Shown here piece after piece: positions 20,972 to 32,943 of a stretch of DNA of 64,000 nt. The translations under genes and the position numbers were made by a program. This DNA is from Cyanophora paradoxa (Eukaryota > Glaucocystophyceae > Cyanophorales > Cyanophoraceae). The DNA is taken from assembly GCA_004431415.1 (NCBI GenBank), contig QPMI01000514.1:248001-312000 (forward strand). The letters are read 5' to 3'. Each line of letters starts with the position of its first letter. Position 1 is the first letter of the stretch. Below the pieces are notes generated by a model, which saw nothing but the letters and a program-made list of their open reading frames with translations, was not told the origin of the DNA and ran no database searches.

Positions 20972-23772
20972 GGCGCCTTGTCTCCGTCCCGTCTTCCTAA
21001 TCTTGTCGTCCTTCAGTGTTTCCCGATGCTTTGGATCGATGCTCTTTACCGTTTGCATTTCAAATTGTATCGTTTGGGCGAGCAACAGTCGCCCCGCCGT
21101 CGTTTCTGTCGGGTTTGTAATGACGGATCTGCTCGCTCTCACGCGCACGTTTTCTCTGAGTGCCCGCTTTCTCGTTCGTTCTGGGATTTCATTCGTGAGC
21201 GCCTGAATTTCTGGGCTTCTACTCTTCCACCGGATGAGCGTGAAGAGGTCGCAGTGCCTGACCTCTCTCTCTTCCACATCCTCTCGGTTCCGGATTTATC
21301 TGGACCCATTTTGCGCAGTAAAGTTAACCCCGCCTTCTGCCTTCGCTCACTTGGAGCGATCCTTGCTGGCGTATTTTCCATCCAACAGGTTGCTCGCGCT
21401 CGGTGCGATCTTGAGGAGGCTGACATTGATGCACCTTCTTACAACCGCGCCGCGCTTGTTGCCGCCTGGGACAGAAATATGTCGTACCTCGAGTTCACCC
21501 TTCCGCAGGCTTCGGCCTTGTTGGAGGAGCGGCGCGCTCGCTTGGCTGCTGCTGACGCTGATGATCAGGCTGCCTCGGATGATGACGCACATGATTCAGA
21601 GTCTGGTACCGGTTCTCATCGTTCTAGTTCAAGCTCTGATTCTGACTCGTCCGGCGCTCCTTCTTCGGGCGGTGCTGACAACCTCGTCTCTTCGCGTGAC
21701 ATCGATTCTGTCCTCCGGAATCCTGCGGAGTTTGCCGTTCGTGGGAATGTCCCGTTGGGGATCCCTGGTGGTCGCCCGCCTCCTGCGCCGTCCCCTCCTG
21801 CTCTGGCCCTGTAGTGACCCTTGGGCCCATTCCTATTCCTGCTCTCGCTGCCCCTCTCGACGCTCCTTTCCCCCATTCCCTGCGGTCCCGATCCCTGTGC
21901 TCCTTGGCCCTCTGGCCCCGCCTCTGCCTCCTCCCTCCTTACAACTTGCTGTCACGGGCCTCTTCACTTGCCTGTTCCCCGGCAGGTCCCTGGTCATCTT
22001 GCAGCTCCATACCCCTTCTTACCTCTTCCCCTTGCTCCTCCACTTCCGCCCTGCGAGGCCCTCTTTCTGACGTCCTCCTGGTTCAGCCCCTCTTCAGCCC
22101 ATCCTTCTTGCCCCGCTTCTGCAACTGTGACGCTGGGCGGCACTATCTTTTTGCATGCCCTACCGCCTCTACGTCCCCGGTCTCTTTGCATCTGCATCCA
22201 CTTTCCCGGATCCGCTTGCAGGCCCCTCGCCTCCAGAGCTCGCCATCACTTCGGCCTCCCTCGCCTCCGCTCTCGATTCTCCATACCCTTCGAATAGCCG
22301 CCTTCTCTCTCCTCCTCCGCCCTCCCTCCCCCCTCGAGCTCCGGGTCCTCGGCCTCTGCCCGCTTCCGAGTGTTGGCGAGACTGTCCTCTTTTCGGTCTC
22401 CCCGTCATTCCGGCTCCCTGCTCCCCTTCGGCGCCTCGGGTCCCATATGCGGGTCCTATCCCGCTTCCTGGCGCTCGTGAGATTCGCCGCCGGCGCCCTC
22501 GTCGGGCCCTTGCGCCCTCGAGCTCGTCTCTCTCTGCGCCGCCCATGGCCATGACCTCCGTGTCATCTGATCCGGCGCCACCCGACCTTTCTCCAGCTTC
22601 GCTGCCCTCTCTTCGGCGCCGGCAGCGATCCCCGTCACCTGCTCGCGGCCCTTCCCCTGCCTCCGACCCTTCCTCGGCCCCTCCTCGCCTAGGCCTCTTC
22701 CGTCTCGTCGGCCCCCGCCGCATTCCCGTCGGCGGATCTCTCGATCGACCCTGGACTCTCCGCCTGCCACTGTCTGCGGGGTACCTCCGCCGCCGTGTTC
22801 GGCGCCGGCTGTCAGTACTTTGCTCGGTAGCTCCCCGTCGTGGCTCCTCGGGGCCTCTTCGTCGTCGTCGTTCGCTGGGTTCCGGCTCCGGGTCAGATTT
22901 CTCGCCGGGCTTACCTTCTCCTGGCTCTGCTCCTGGGCCCTCAGCTCCGGGACCGGCTTCCCCGATCTCCTCCCGGACTCGTGGTCGTACCCGTCGCCGG
23001 CTTGCCGAGCCTGCGGCTCCTTCTACTTCCCCCGGCGGTTTGCCGGGCCGGACCCTCCGGCCTTTGTTCTTGATACCGGACTGCCGCCTTTGCCTTCGTC
23101 TTCTGCTTCGCTGGTCGCGATCGTATCCCGCCGGCGCCGGCGTACTTCTTCGTCTTCTAGTTTAGTTCGGTCTGGTTCGGATTCTGATCGTAGTGTTGAT
23201 GCTAGAGTTAGTTTCAATACTAGCTATAGTCCTCGTGCTCGACCTGTTGTTCGCCGTCGTTTGCAGTTCGATTGCCCGCCTCGACCCTGGCCGGCTTTAG
23301 TGATTCCTTTGACTGTCCTTTTGCCTGCTCTTGATCCGCCTGCTCCGCCTCCTGTGTCCTCCTCGACCTCGTGCCGTAGCTCTGCCCTTTCGCATCGTCC
23401 TGCTTCGCCTCCGCCTCCATGTCGTCTTGTTGTTCCTCTTACTTGTCTTCTTCCTGTTATTTATCTTTCTCAATTTTGTCCCCGCTTCTTAGTGATGTAA
23501 TTCCTTCTGATATTGATGGTATCTCTAGCTCTGGCTCTTCTTCGTGTCAGTTATCCTCTGTCCCTAGATCTGCTCGATTTATCGTCTCTTCTCGCTATCG
23601 ATCTGTCTCGAGCTCTGTGTCTTTCCTTTTTTATTGTCGATTTTGGCTCTTTGTCTTATCTTTCTTCGTGCTCTTGTCTTAGTTATTTTGCTTTTTTGTC
23701 TTTATGCCCCCTGGGCAGCCCCCGCAGTGCTGGTGTCTAGAGACTGTGGCCGGTAATTCACCAAAAAAAAAA
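20972..23772 (+). mobile_element. 5'-truncated LINE copy
   Basis: About 2.8 kb nearly identical to the 3' part of the full-length LINE at 23830-31575, in opposite orientation, ending in ten A after GGTAATTCACC. A 25-bp word starting TACTGCGCTACC lies directly after the tail (23776-23800) and also 26 bp before the 5' end (20921-20945). It therefore looks like a target duplication with a short extra junction segment. A lost C near 21811 closes the ORF2 frame that stays open in the full-length copy. Confidence 0.85.
20978..21814 (+). pseudogene. LINE ORF2 C-terminal fragment
   Basis: This 278-residue frame carries the post-RT zinc motif (FCRVCNDGSARSHAHVFSECP, Cys-Cys-His-Cys pattern), then FWDFIRERLNFW and a Ser/Asp-rich tail. 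It corresponds to the ORF2 C terminus of the full-length element, with one change inside the zinc motif (CND instead of CHD). It stops at TAG where the longer copy reads on. Confidence 0.75.
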
Positions 23773-25119
23773 TAATACTGCGCTACCAAATTACTGCGTT
23801 CTAAAAATTTTGAGCGCAGTAATATGGTATTTTTTTTTGGTGAATTACCGGCCACAGTCTCTAGACACCAGCACTGCGGGGGCTGCCCAGGGGGCATAAA
23901 GACAAAAAAGCAAAATAACTAAGACAAGAGCACGAAGAAAGATAAGACAAAGAGCCAAAATCGACAATAAAAAAGGAAAGACACAGAGCTCGAGACAGAT
24001 CGATAGCGAGAAGAGACGATAAATCGAGCAGATCTAGGGACAGAGGATAACTGACACGAAGAAGAGCCAGAGCTAGAGATACCATCAATATCAGAAGGAA
24101 TTACATCACTAAGAAGCGGGGACAAAATTGAGAAAGATAAATAACAGGAAGAAGACAAGTAAGAGGAACAACAAGACGACATGGAGGCGGAGGCGAAGCA
24201 GGACGATGCGAAAGGGCAGAGCTACGGCACGAGGTCGAGGAGGACACAGGAGGCGGAGCAGGCGGATCAAGAGCAGGCAAAAGGACAGTCAAAGGAATCA
24301 CTAAAGCCGGCCAGGGTCGAGGCGGGCAATCGAACTGCAAACGACGGCGAACAACAGGTCGAGCACGAGGACTATAGCTAGTATTGAAACTAACTCTAGC
24401 ATCAACACTACGATCAGAATCCGAACCAGACCGAACTAAACTAGAAGACGAAGAAGTACGCCGGCGCCGGCGGGATACGATCGCGACCAGCGAAGCAGAA
24501 GACGAAGGCAAAGGCGGCAGTCCGGTATCAAGAACAAAGGCCGGAGGGTCCGGCCCGGCAAACCGCCGGGGGAAGTAGAAGGAGCCGCAGGCTCGGCAAG
24601 CCGGCGACGGGTACGACCACGAGTCCGGGAGGAGATCGGGGAAGCCGGTCCCGGAGCTGAGGGCCAGGAGCAGAGCCAGGAGAAGGTAAGCCCGGCGAGA
24701 AATCTGACCCGGAGCCGGAACCCAGCGAACGACGACGACGAAGAGGCCCCCGAGGAGCCACGACGGGGGAGCTACCGAGCAAAGTACTGACAGCCGGCGC
24801 CGAACACGGCGGCGGAGGTACCCCGCAGACAGTGGCAGGCGGAGAGTCCAGGGTCGATCGAGAGATCCGCCGACGGGAATGCGGCGGGGCCGACGAGACG
24901 GAAGAGGCCTAGGCGAGGAGGGGGCCGAGGAAGGGTCGGAGGCAGGGAAGGGCCGCGAGCAGGTGACGGGGATCGCTGCCGGCGCCGAAGAGAGGGCAGC
25001 GAAGCTGGAGAAAGGTCGGGTGGCGCCGGATCAGATGACACGGAGGTCATGGCCATGGGCGGCGCAGAGAGAGACGAGCTCGAGGCGCAAGGGCCCGACG
25101 AGGGCGCCGGCGGCGAATC

Positions 25120-28100
25120 TCACGAGCGCCAGGAAGCGGGATAGGACCCGCATATGGGACCCGAGGCGCCGAAGGGGAGCAGGGAGCCGGAATGACGGGG
25201 AGACCGAAAAGAGGACAGTCTCGCCAACACTCGGAAGCGGGGCAGAGGCCGAGGACCCGGAGCTCGAGGGGGGAGGGAGGGCGGAGGAGGAGAGAGAAGG
25301 CGGCTATTCGAAGGGTATGGAGAATCGAGAGCGGAGGCGAGGGAGGCCGAAGTGATGGCGAGCTCTGGAGGCGAGGGGCCTGCAAGCGGATCCGGGAAAG
25401 TGGATGCAGATGCAAAGAGACCGGGGACGTAGAGGCGGTAGGGGCATGCAAAAAGATAGTGCCGCCCAGCGTCACAGTTGCAGAAGCGGGGCAAGAAGGA
25501 TGGGCTGAAGAGGGGCTGAACCAGGAGGACGTCAGAAAGAGGGCCTCGCAGGGCGGAAGTGGAGGAGCAAGGGAAGAGGTAAGAAGGGGTATGGAGCTGC
25601 AAGATGACCAGGGACCTGCCGGGGAACAGGCAAGTGAAGAGGCCCCGTGACAGCAAGTTGTAAGGAGGGAGGAGGCAGAGGCGGGGCCAGAGGGCCAAGG
25701 AGCACAGGGATCGGGACCGCAGGGAATGGGGGAAAGGAGCGTCGAGAGGGGCAGCGAGAGCAGGAATAGGAATGGGCCCAAGGGTCACTACAGGGGCCAG
25801 AGCAGGAGGGGACGGCGCAGGAGGCGGGCGACCACCAGGGATCCCCAACGGGACATTCCCACGAACGGCAAACTCCGCAGGATTCCGGAGGACAGAATCG
25901 ATGTCACGCGAAGAGACGAGGTTGTCAGCACCGCCCGAAGAAGGAGCGCCGGACGAGTCAGAATCAGAGCTTGAACTAGAACGATGAGAACCGGTACCAG
26001 ACTCTGAATCATGTGCGTCATCATCCGAGGCAGCCTGATCATCAGCGTCAGCAGCAGCCAAGCGAGCGCGCCGCTCCTCCAACAAGGCCGAAGCCTGCGG
26101 AAGGGTGAACTCGAGGTACGACATATTTCTGTCCCAGGCGGCAACAAGCGCGGCGCGGTTGTAAGAAGGTGCATCAATGTCAGCCTCCTCAAGATCGCAC
26201 CGAGCGCGAGCAACCTGTTGGATGGAAAATACGCCAGCAAGGATCGCTCCAAGTGAGCGAAGGCAGAAGGCGGGGTTAACTTTACTGCGCAAAATGGGTC
26301 CAGATAAATCCGGAACCGAGAGGATGTGGAAGAGAGAGAGGTCAGGCACTGCGACCTCTTCACGCTCATCCGGTGGAAGAGTAGAAGCCCAGAAATTCAG
26401 GCGCTCACGAATGAAATCCCAGAACGAACGAGAAAGCGGGCACTCAGAGAAAACGTGCGCGTGAGAGCGAGCAGATCCGTCATGACAAACCCGACAGAAA
26501 CGACGGCGGGGCGACTGTTGCTCGCCCAAACGATACAATTTGAAATGCAAACGGTAAAGAGCATCGATCCAAAGCATCGGGAAACACTGAAGGACGACAA
26601 GATTAGGAAGACGGGACGGAGACAAGGCGCCGGGAAACCCCCACTTAGCATCGGGCATCTGAGCGTGGCTAGACACATCGCGAAGCCGCTGGACCTCAAG
26701 GCAGTAGAAGCGACGAACAGAGGAGAGGCGGAGAGGGAGCATACGAGCGAAAGTGAACGCAAGATTATCAAGAGAAAGAAAGGCCGAAGGACCTGCGCCA
26801 AGAACAAAAAGGCCAGGCAGGGTCCCGCGACGAAAAGAGAGGAAGACAGCGCTGAAGCAAACATGCAGCGGGAGCAAACGGGACAGAATTGAATTGGAGC
26901 TCGAGGATAGGCCCACAGGGTGGGAAGCCGCAGGGCGGCAAGGAACGCGCGGTACGTAGTCCAGCACCCGTGGAATTATCTGGTTATCGCGAACGGGGAA
27001 GGCAACAAAAGTACCACTTGGGCCTCGAAGGAGAGCAAACGAGGCGTCCGGTCCGGACCACCAGAGATGCTGAGGCGGCGGTGCAGGGCCTCGAGAACCT
27101 GGCGCCAAGTAGCCGGGAGCGCAGAGCACAGACTAGGGAAAAAGGAGTGGAGGGCGGAGGAGGCAGCTGCTGGAGCCCGGAACCCCGGGCAGCACAATCC
27201 CAGATATCGCAGACCCGCAGCAAGCCGGACCGTGCACAGCGACTCCAGTCGACCTCGTCGCCGGGAGTACTGAACAGAGGATTGAAGAAAAGAGGTTGGG
27301 ATAACACTTCGGGAGAGTTACGAGGTTGACACACGCCCTGGCGCTGAGCCCACTCGGAGAGAGTCTGCTTCCAAATAGGAGGCAAGTCAAGTCTGTCAAG
27401 TGGGAGGCGGAGCGAGACAAGGGCGGGGCCATAGGAAAAAGGTGCCAGCTGAGCGTCCAGTTTGCTCAAGAGGTACTCCTTCCAAGGAGCCGAACAAGAG
27501 GGGTCAGCGAGCAAGGCCACCCACTTCATTTTCAGCGATAACGAAAAAGCTCGAATATCCGGGCAGTTGAGACCACCTTGACGCCACGGCAGAGGAGAAA
27601 TATACTTCGAAAGCTGCCCGCTCACGCCAGCAAAAGCGCGAAGCTTCTCTTGCCATGTCGAATACTGAGCATCAGGGGGTCAAGCAAATATAGAGCATAA
27701 TGTAGGGACCCAATAAATACAGCCCAGGCAAGGAGAACGCCGGAACGCATCGGCATGCGATAAGTCTTCGCTTGCTGGACACGGATATCAAGAGCAGCGT
27801 TCTTTTTCCGCCAGAACCGAGACAGATCGGGCTCTAGTGGAAAGCCCAGGTATTTTCGAATTTTTTCAGCGGGAGGGAGATCCGTCACCTGAAGACGCCG
27901 CCAGGGCAGTCCTCGACGCTAGGCCAGGCATGTGCGGGATATCGCGGAGTGGAAGAAGGCTAGATTTCTCGAGATTAATAAGAGCTCCAGAGAGCCGGCA
28001 GTATTTATCAAAGCACTCTTTCCAGAAAGGCAATTCGGTAAAAGACGAGATTAAAGGAACAGTGTCGTCTGCAAACTGGAGCACCTTGCAAAGAGAGCTA

Positions 28101-30271
28101 GAGGACAAGCGGACACCTCGTATACGAGCATCAGCATTAATCAAAAGGGCTAAAAGGTGTGTGCACAAATTATATAGATAGGGCGAAAGGGGCCACCCTG
28201 ACGTACACCGCATCGAATGGGGAAAGGGGCGGAGGTCCAGCCGTTAATGTGAACAGAACCCTGCAGATCAGAGTAGAGCAGGCGGACCCACTTGATAAAT
28301 TGGGACCCGAAACCGAACTGTTCGAGCGACCAGAAAAGGAAGCTCCAGTTAACGCGGTCATAGGCTTTTGAAAATCAAGAAATCCGAAGCACAGCTGTTC
28401 GAGTGCAGGATTACCGCCCTCGTAATGCATGAGAAGATAAACAAGCATAACCTGGTGCACTGCGGACCGACGATGAATAAAGCCAGACTGAAAGCGGGAT
28501 ACAAGACCAGACATGAGTGGCGTTAAGCGGTTGGAGAGGGCGCGCTCGACTGCACGCTCTTCGACATTAGAGAGAGAAATTGGGCGGCGATTTGCAATCA
28601 AAGTAGGGTCCGTTGCCGGTTTAGTAATAGGAGTAATGAGGACGTGCCGCAAAGACTCGGACGGCTGCCCAGACTCATACATAGCAGCGATGTAAGCACA
28701 GAAATCGGGCCAATCTCATCAAAAAAGTGAACGTAGAATTCAGCAGGGAGACCATCGATGCCAGGAGACTTGGCTCCGCCAGACATCTCCTTAAAAGCAC
28801 GAAATAGTTCTCCAGACGATAAGTCAGAGTCAAGATCAGCAGACTCAGTAGGGAGCAGGCGGTGAGGGGAATAGAGAGAGGCAACGCCAGACCGCTCAGC
28901 TAGCGACCGATCAACCACGGCCTGAGCTGCAGCGCCGTCATATAGTTGAGCGTAATAGGCGGAAGAAAGCTCGAGCAAAGTGCGGGGGTCGTCCGACGCG
29001 GCCTCTGGGCCTTCGGTGTCGAGGGCCCGAAGCCCCTCCGTGAACTGAGCATGAGAATCCGGTAAATAATGCTCAAAAAAAGCTTTACTAGACCGTCCAT
29101 CTTGAGTTGCGGCAAAACGAATTTCTTTGCGTGAATGCTGTCTGGCATAGTCAGACACAAGCGAATTCAAGCTGCGCATCATAGAAGTGCGCAGTGTACG
29201 GAAAGCGACATCATCAATAGAGCCAGCGGCGTGGCGACGGATGAGAGCCTCGAGAGCTCGAACAGCGGAGATGTAAGCGTCCTTCCGCCTGCGCTTCTCA
29301 TCAAGCTCCCAGGCCCGAACACGACGCTGGAGCTCGGATTTGAGGGCGTCCCACCGACGGACGCGATCTGTAACTAATGGCCACGCGGCGCGCCAGTCAC
29401 GAATTATAGTAGAAATGAAACCAGAATATTCCGGGCATGTGCCATACGCCGCCCAGTTCATGCGCCAGCGACCGGGGCCACGGCGAGAGATTCCGGGGCT
29501 TTAAGTGTGAGATAGATGCCTATATGATCAGAATTGCGTGGCTCGCCGACTGCAGAGTAAGCCGTCCACGGCCGAAGCGAGACGGCCCAATCGCGGAGGG
29601 AGGACGAGAGGAAAAAATAATCGAGCCGGGACTCAATCGTCCCGCCCGCCGGCCGCGGCCGGCTCCAGGTTTTAAAGCACGCTCTAGTGTGAGGCCCGGC
29701 ATCGAAAAGGCCATAACGAGCTCGGATCAACTCAAAGGCGTCGGGGGAGGGGTTCCACGACTAGGGCCGGGAGCATCAGAGGGAGCTCGTGGAAATTAAA
29801 ATCTCCTCCTAAGATGAGGCGGCTGTCGAAAGGAACCACGGACTCGAGAGTATAAAGAAGAGTTTCATAGAAACCGCGACGCTCGGAATCATCTGTAGGA
29901 GCATATACATTGCAAAAATAAATGGGACCAAATTTGGTCTCGAACAAGAAAAGTTGAAGTCGAGGACTATCAGCTGGAGTCAACAACCGAATTTGAAAAG
30001 GGGAATCACCAGGAAAGAGAGCGGCGACCCCCTGAGTGGCCTGACCACTAGGGTTATGAGACCAAAAAGAGGGGGCCGATCCCCAGGCGCGCGCGAGGCG
30101 CTTGGATAATGAGGAAGAAGAAACATGAGTCTCCTGCAGGAACACAGCTGAATGCCGCGCACTATCGCGGAGGCAATCAAAGAGAAAAGAACGATAAGAT
30201 TTGCCTAATACATCATGAAAAGCTCGATCTAGTTTGCCTGCTACGTTCAGAGAAAGAAACCTAAACGTCAT
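25120..30271 (-). pseudogene. LINE ORF2: endonuclease-reverse transcriptase, frameshifted
   Basis: Begins at an ATG (30269-30271) that overlaps the ORF1 stop. Endonuclease: FRFLSLNVAGKLDRAF, FLQETHVSS, VYAPTDDSERRGFYETL, LILGGDFNF; a different frame from about 29730 gives YFFLSSSLRDW and NSDHIGIYL. Reverse transcriptase: SPGIDGLPAEFYVHFF (28740), PISLSNVEERAVERALSNRL, FLDFQK (28380) and the catalytic FADDT (28060). The zinc motif CRVCHDGSARSHAHVFSECP lies near 26490, followed by a very long Ser/Pro-rich C terminus reaching 25120. Frame changes near 29735, 28690, 28370 and 28200 break the protein. Confidence 0.8.
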
Positions 30272-31532
30272 TTACGGGGGTGGTGCAGCTCGAGGGACAA
30301 AGCCCAAGAGCCGGAAGAGAAAACGAGGGCCGGGGCGAGGGGAGGGCCGAGGGATCAACCCCGCCGCGATACGCAGCGGGAATCGATGGGGGCCCGAACG
30401 CCTCACGCCGATCCCGAGGGGACGCAGCAGCGGCCTGCAAGATCGAGAAAGTCATGCAAGAGAGAAAGAGAGGAGATCGGATCGATTGCGAGGGGCGGGC
30501 CATGAGGCCGGAAAAGGCCATGAGGCCATCGAGAGTACGAATTGCAAAAGCGAACCTGCGCAGCGCGCTGCAGGTCCTCCTTCCACGGGAAGATGATGTC
30601 GAAGTTGATGGGGTCGTTAGGCCGGCGCATGATCGCGCTGGGGCCGGTCTGGTCGGTCCAGTTCTCGCCGTTGTACTGCTCCAGGGAGCGCGAGCGGCCG
30701 CTGATCGTGACGCCCGTGCGGGTGTGCGGGGCGTGCTCGGAATGCTGCGCGCTGTGACAGCCCGGCCGGTTGCAGAACGCCCAGCTGCCGCTGATCTGAA
30801 CTGTCTCATTGCCGAACTTGTGAGAGAAAGGCAACCGCGCCTGACTGGCGACGGCGGGACCTCCGAGAGAAACACTTTGATCCAGACGCTGTTGCCATTG
30901 ATGCGATGAACTTTGGACGGGCTGAAGCCGCGCTGCACGAGCCAGTTGGAAAAGACACTATGCGCATTGGAGGGAGCTGAATAGAAAGGGCCGAAGCTGA
31001 CGGAGGGATCGCGGAAGCCGGCCTCGCGCGCGGCCTTCGAATCCAGAGGCGGCGGGGGGGCGCCGTTCGCATCGGCCGGAAGCTGAGTGAAGTCGAGGAC
31101 GGGAAGGTACTGGAGCGCTGATTTGCGGAGCAGCTTCTCGGCTGCATCACCGTGCACCGCCTCGATGGTGAGCAGGAGTGCGCTATTCCCGTAGCAGCAC
31201 ACTGCCACGGGGGGGTCGAGGCTAGCCAAGCAGTCGGCTACGCTGTGACGAATCTGGGTTCTGCTGGGCCCCTCGGACAGCGCGCGGAGGGCGTTGGACT
31301 GAGAGGTCGGGGCGGTCAAGCTGAAATATCTGACCGTCTGGCTATAAAGCTGCGCGGGGTCGATTCGGCTCGAACAGCTCGGGCTGATGGTACTAGGGAA
31401 CTGGGCGGCGAATACTGCCGCGGCCGCAGCTACCGGGGGCCGAAAAGTCGGACGACTTCGCATGGGGCCGCGGGCGGGCCCGCCTCCCGGACGACGGGCC
31501 GCTGGGGACACACCGGGGACGAAAGCTAACAT
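30261..31532 (-). CDS. LINE ORF1 protein
   Basis: Frame from an ATG at 31532 (LAFVPGVSPAARR) to a TAG at 30261-30263. The N terminus is Pro/Ala-rich. The middle has an ordered part (HSVADCLASLDPPVAVCCYG, SNWLVQRGFSPSKVHRING) that could be an RNA-binding fold. After about 30840 the frame becomes Arg/Ser/Thr-rich. A neighbouring frame (30403-30834) reads better there and has a Cys-Cys-His-His cluster (FCNRPGCHSAQHSEH), so a frame change is likely in this copy. Its role would be RNA packaging of the LINE transcript. Confidence 0.6.
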   Translation of the reverse strand: MLAFVPGVSPAARRPGGGPARGPMRSRPTFRPPVAAAAAVFAAQFPSTISPSCSSRIDPAQLYSQTVRYFSLTAPTSQSNALRALSEGPSRTQIRHSVADCLASLDPPVAVCCYGNSALLLTIEAVHGDAAEKLLRKSALQYLPVLDFTQLPADANGAPPPPLDSKAAREAGFRDPSVSFGPFYSAPSNAHSVFSNWLVQRGFSPSKVHRINGNSVWIKVFLSEVPPSPVRRGCLSLTSSAMRQFRSAAAGRSATGRAVTARSIPSTPRTPARASRSAAARAPWSSTTARTGPTRPAPARSCAGLTTPSTSTSSSRGRRTCSALRRFAFAIRTLDGLMAFSGLMARPSQSIRSPLFLSCMTFSILQAAAASPRDRREAFGPPSIPAAYRGGVDPSALPSPRPSFSLPALGLCPSSCTTPVNDV

Positions 31533-31590
31533 GTGGCTGAGGCTGGGGAGGCAGGAAGGTGGAAGACAAGGCGATCGCAGTAATATGGTA

Positions 31591-32943
31591 GCGCAGTAGT
31601 TATGTCAGCGCGGTAATTAAGTATTACACGGTACAGCCTGTACAGCTCGGTACAGCCTATAGCTACCGTAGTACAGGCTACAGCGGTAGTACAGCCTACA
31701 GCCTACAGGTGCGGCTGAGGTGCCCCGCGGCCGCCGGGCGGCGCCGGCGTGCGCATGCCCGCCGCGGCCGGCGCCCGGGGCCCCGGGCCACCCCGGTCTC
31801 CGAAGGGACACGCCATGTGACGATTCACTGACGAATGGTCACGACTCACGACTCATGAATCGAGTCATGATCACGAATCGATTTTTTTCGTTTAATCATG
31901 ATTGAGTGATCATGAGTCGCCGTCGACTCGCCGAGTGGGATCGATCATCGGTGACATCGGATATCGATCGATACCGCACTTAATTATTGCGCCCCCGAAA
32001 TAATGCGTTTAACGCTGGCAAAACGCATTAGTTTAATTGGGGGCGCATTAATATCGAAGCGCTGAGCCGGCGCTAAGAAAACTGCGTTATGTACCCCCCT
32101 CACGCAGCCAGAAGGCTTCAAAGGGTCCAAGTCCAAAAACGCATTAATTGTAATTACTGGCGCATTACTTAAGTGTTTTACGGTATCGCCGAGTCGACGC
32201 CGACTCGACGCCGAGTCGCCGACTCGACGCCGAGTCGCCGACGACTCGCCGTCCGGTCACGGCGTCGACTCGCCGTCGATCGCGAGTCGTCGACTCGCGA
32301 TCGTCGCCGCAGCCGAGCTCGAGTCGAATCTCCGCAGTCGATTCGATCGGAGGCTTCGGAGCCGCACTGCAGCGGCAGTGCAGCCTGCAGGCGGCATGCG
32401 CAGCCTGCAGGCTGCAGGCTGCTGATGATGCGCAGGCGCCGGCCCGGCCACACCGTTACAAAAAAAAGTCCACACCGTGCCATCATCGATATCACTACTC
32501 CGAGCAGTGAGTCATCGACTCGGTCATCGAGTCATCGCCGGCGATTCGCCGCCCATGTGCCATGTGGGCCCCGATGATGTGGGCCATCCGGCCATGTGGC
32601 CACTGGCCAATGGCCATGTCCACATGGGCGACGAAATGGTGAAAACTCGTGATCGATCGCATAATCGGCCCCGGGGCCCGGGGTACCGGTACATACGCGG
32701 AGGAGGTGGTTTGCAGCTGCGCGCGCGCTGCTGCGGTACCGGTACGTAGGCGGCGGTAGCGCCGGTAGCTATATGTTTCTAGTATAAGATCGGACGACTA
32801 TACGGCTCGACTCTAAGCTTTCGTAGCAGCCAGGAAGCTTTCGTAGGCGCTCCTTGCATCAAGCGGGCGCGCCCAACGTTCCCGGCGGCGCGGGGCAGCT
32901 GCTCCGGCGTGGCGCGACGGCGGAGCGGAGCGAGCTCTCTGGG
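31591..32943. other. Intergenic repeat field upstream of PHY-B
   Basis: No gene seen. 31620-31710 repeats GTACAGCCTACAG-like words. 31975-32170 has ATTACTGCGC/GCGCATTAAT-type words related to the LINE target motif. 32190-32345 is dominated by GACTCG and CGAGTCG in tandem and inverted arrangement. 32560-32635 repeats GGCCATGTGG and its complement. A possible TATA-like word lies near 32780, but nothing firm supports a promoter call. Confidence 0.5.

Larger units (their letters stand above)
23830..31575 (-). mobile_element. Full-length APE-type LINE retrotransposon
   Basis: The element runs 7746 bp between perfect 15-bp copies of CGCAGTAATATGGTA (23815-23829 and 31576-31590), with nine T at its left end (an A tail on the minus strand). 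ORF1 starts 43 bp inside the 5' end. ORF2 contains an apurinic-type endonuclease, reverse transcriptase and a zinc motif, the order of the L1-like group. Sequence similar to the truncated copies at 20972-23772 and 44995-46326 shows one family. Several frame changes in ORF2 suggest this copy is inactive, although its target duplication is still perfect. Confidence 0.9.
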
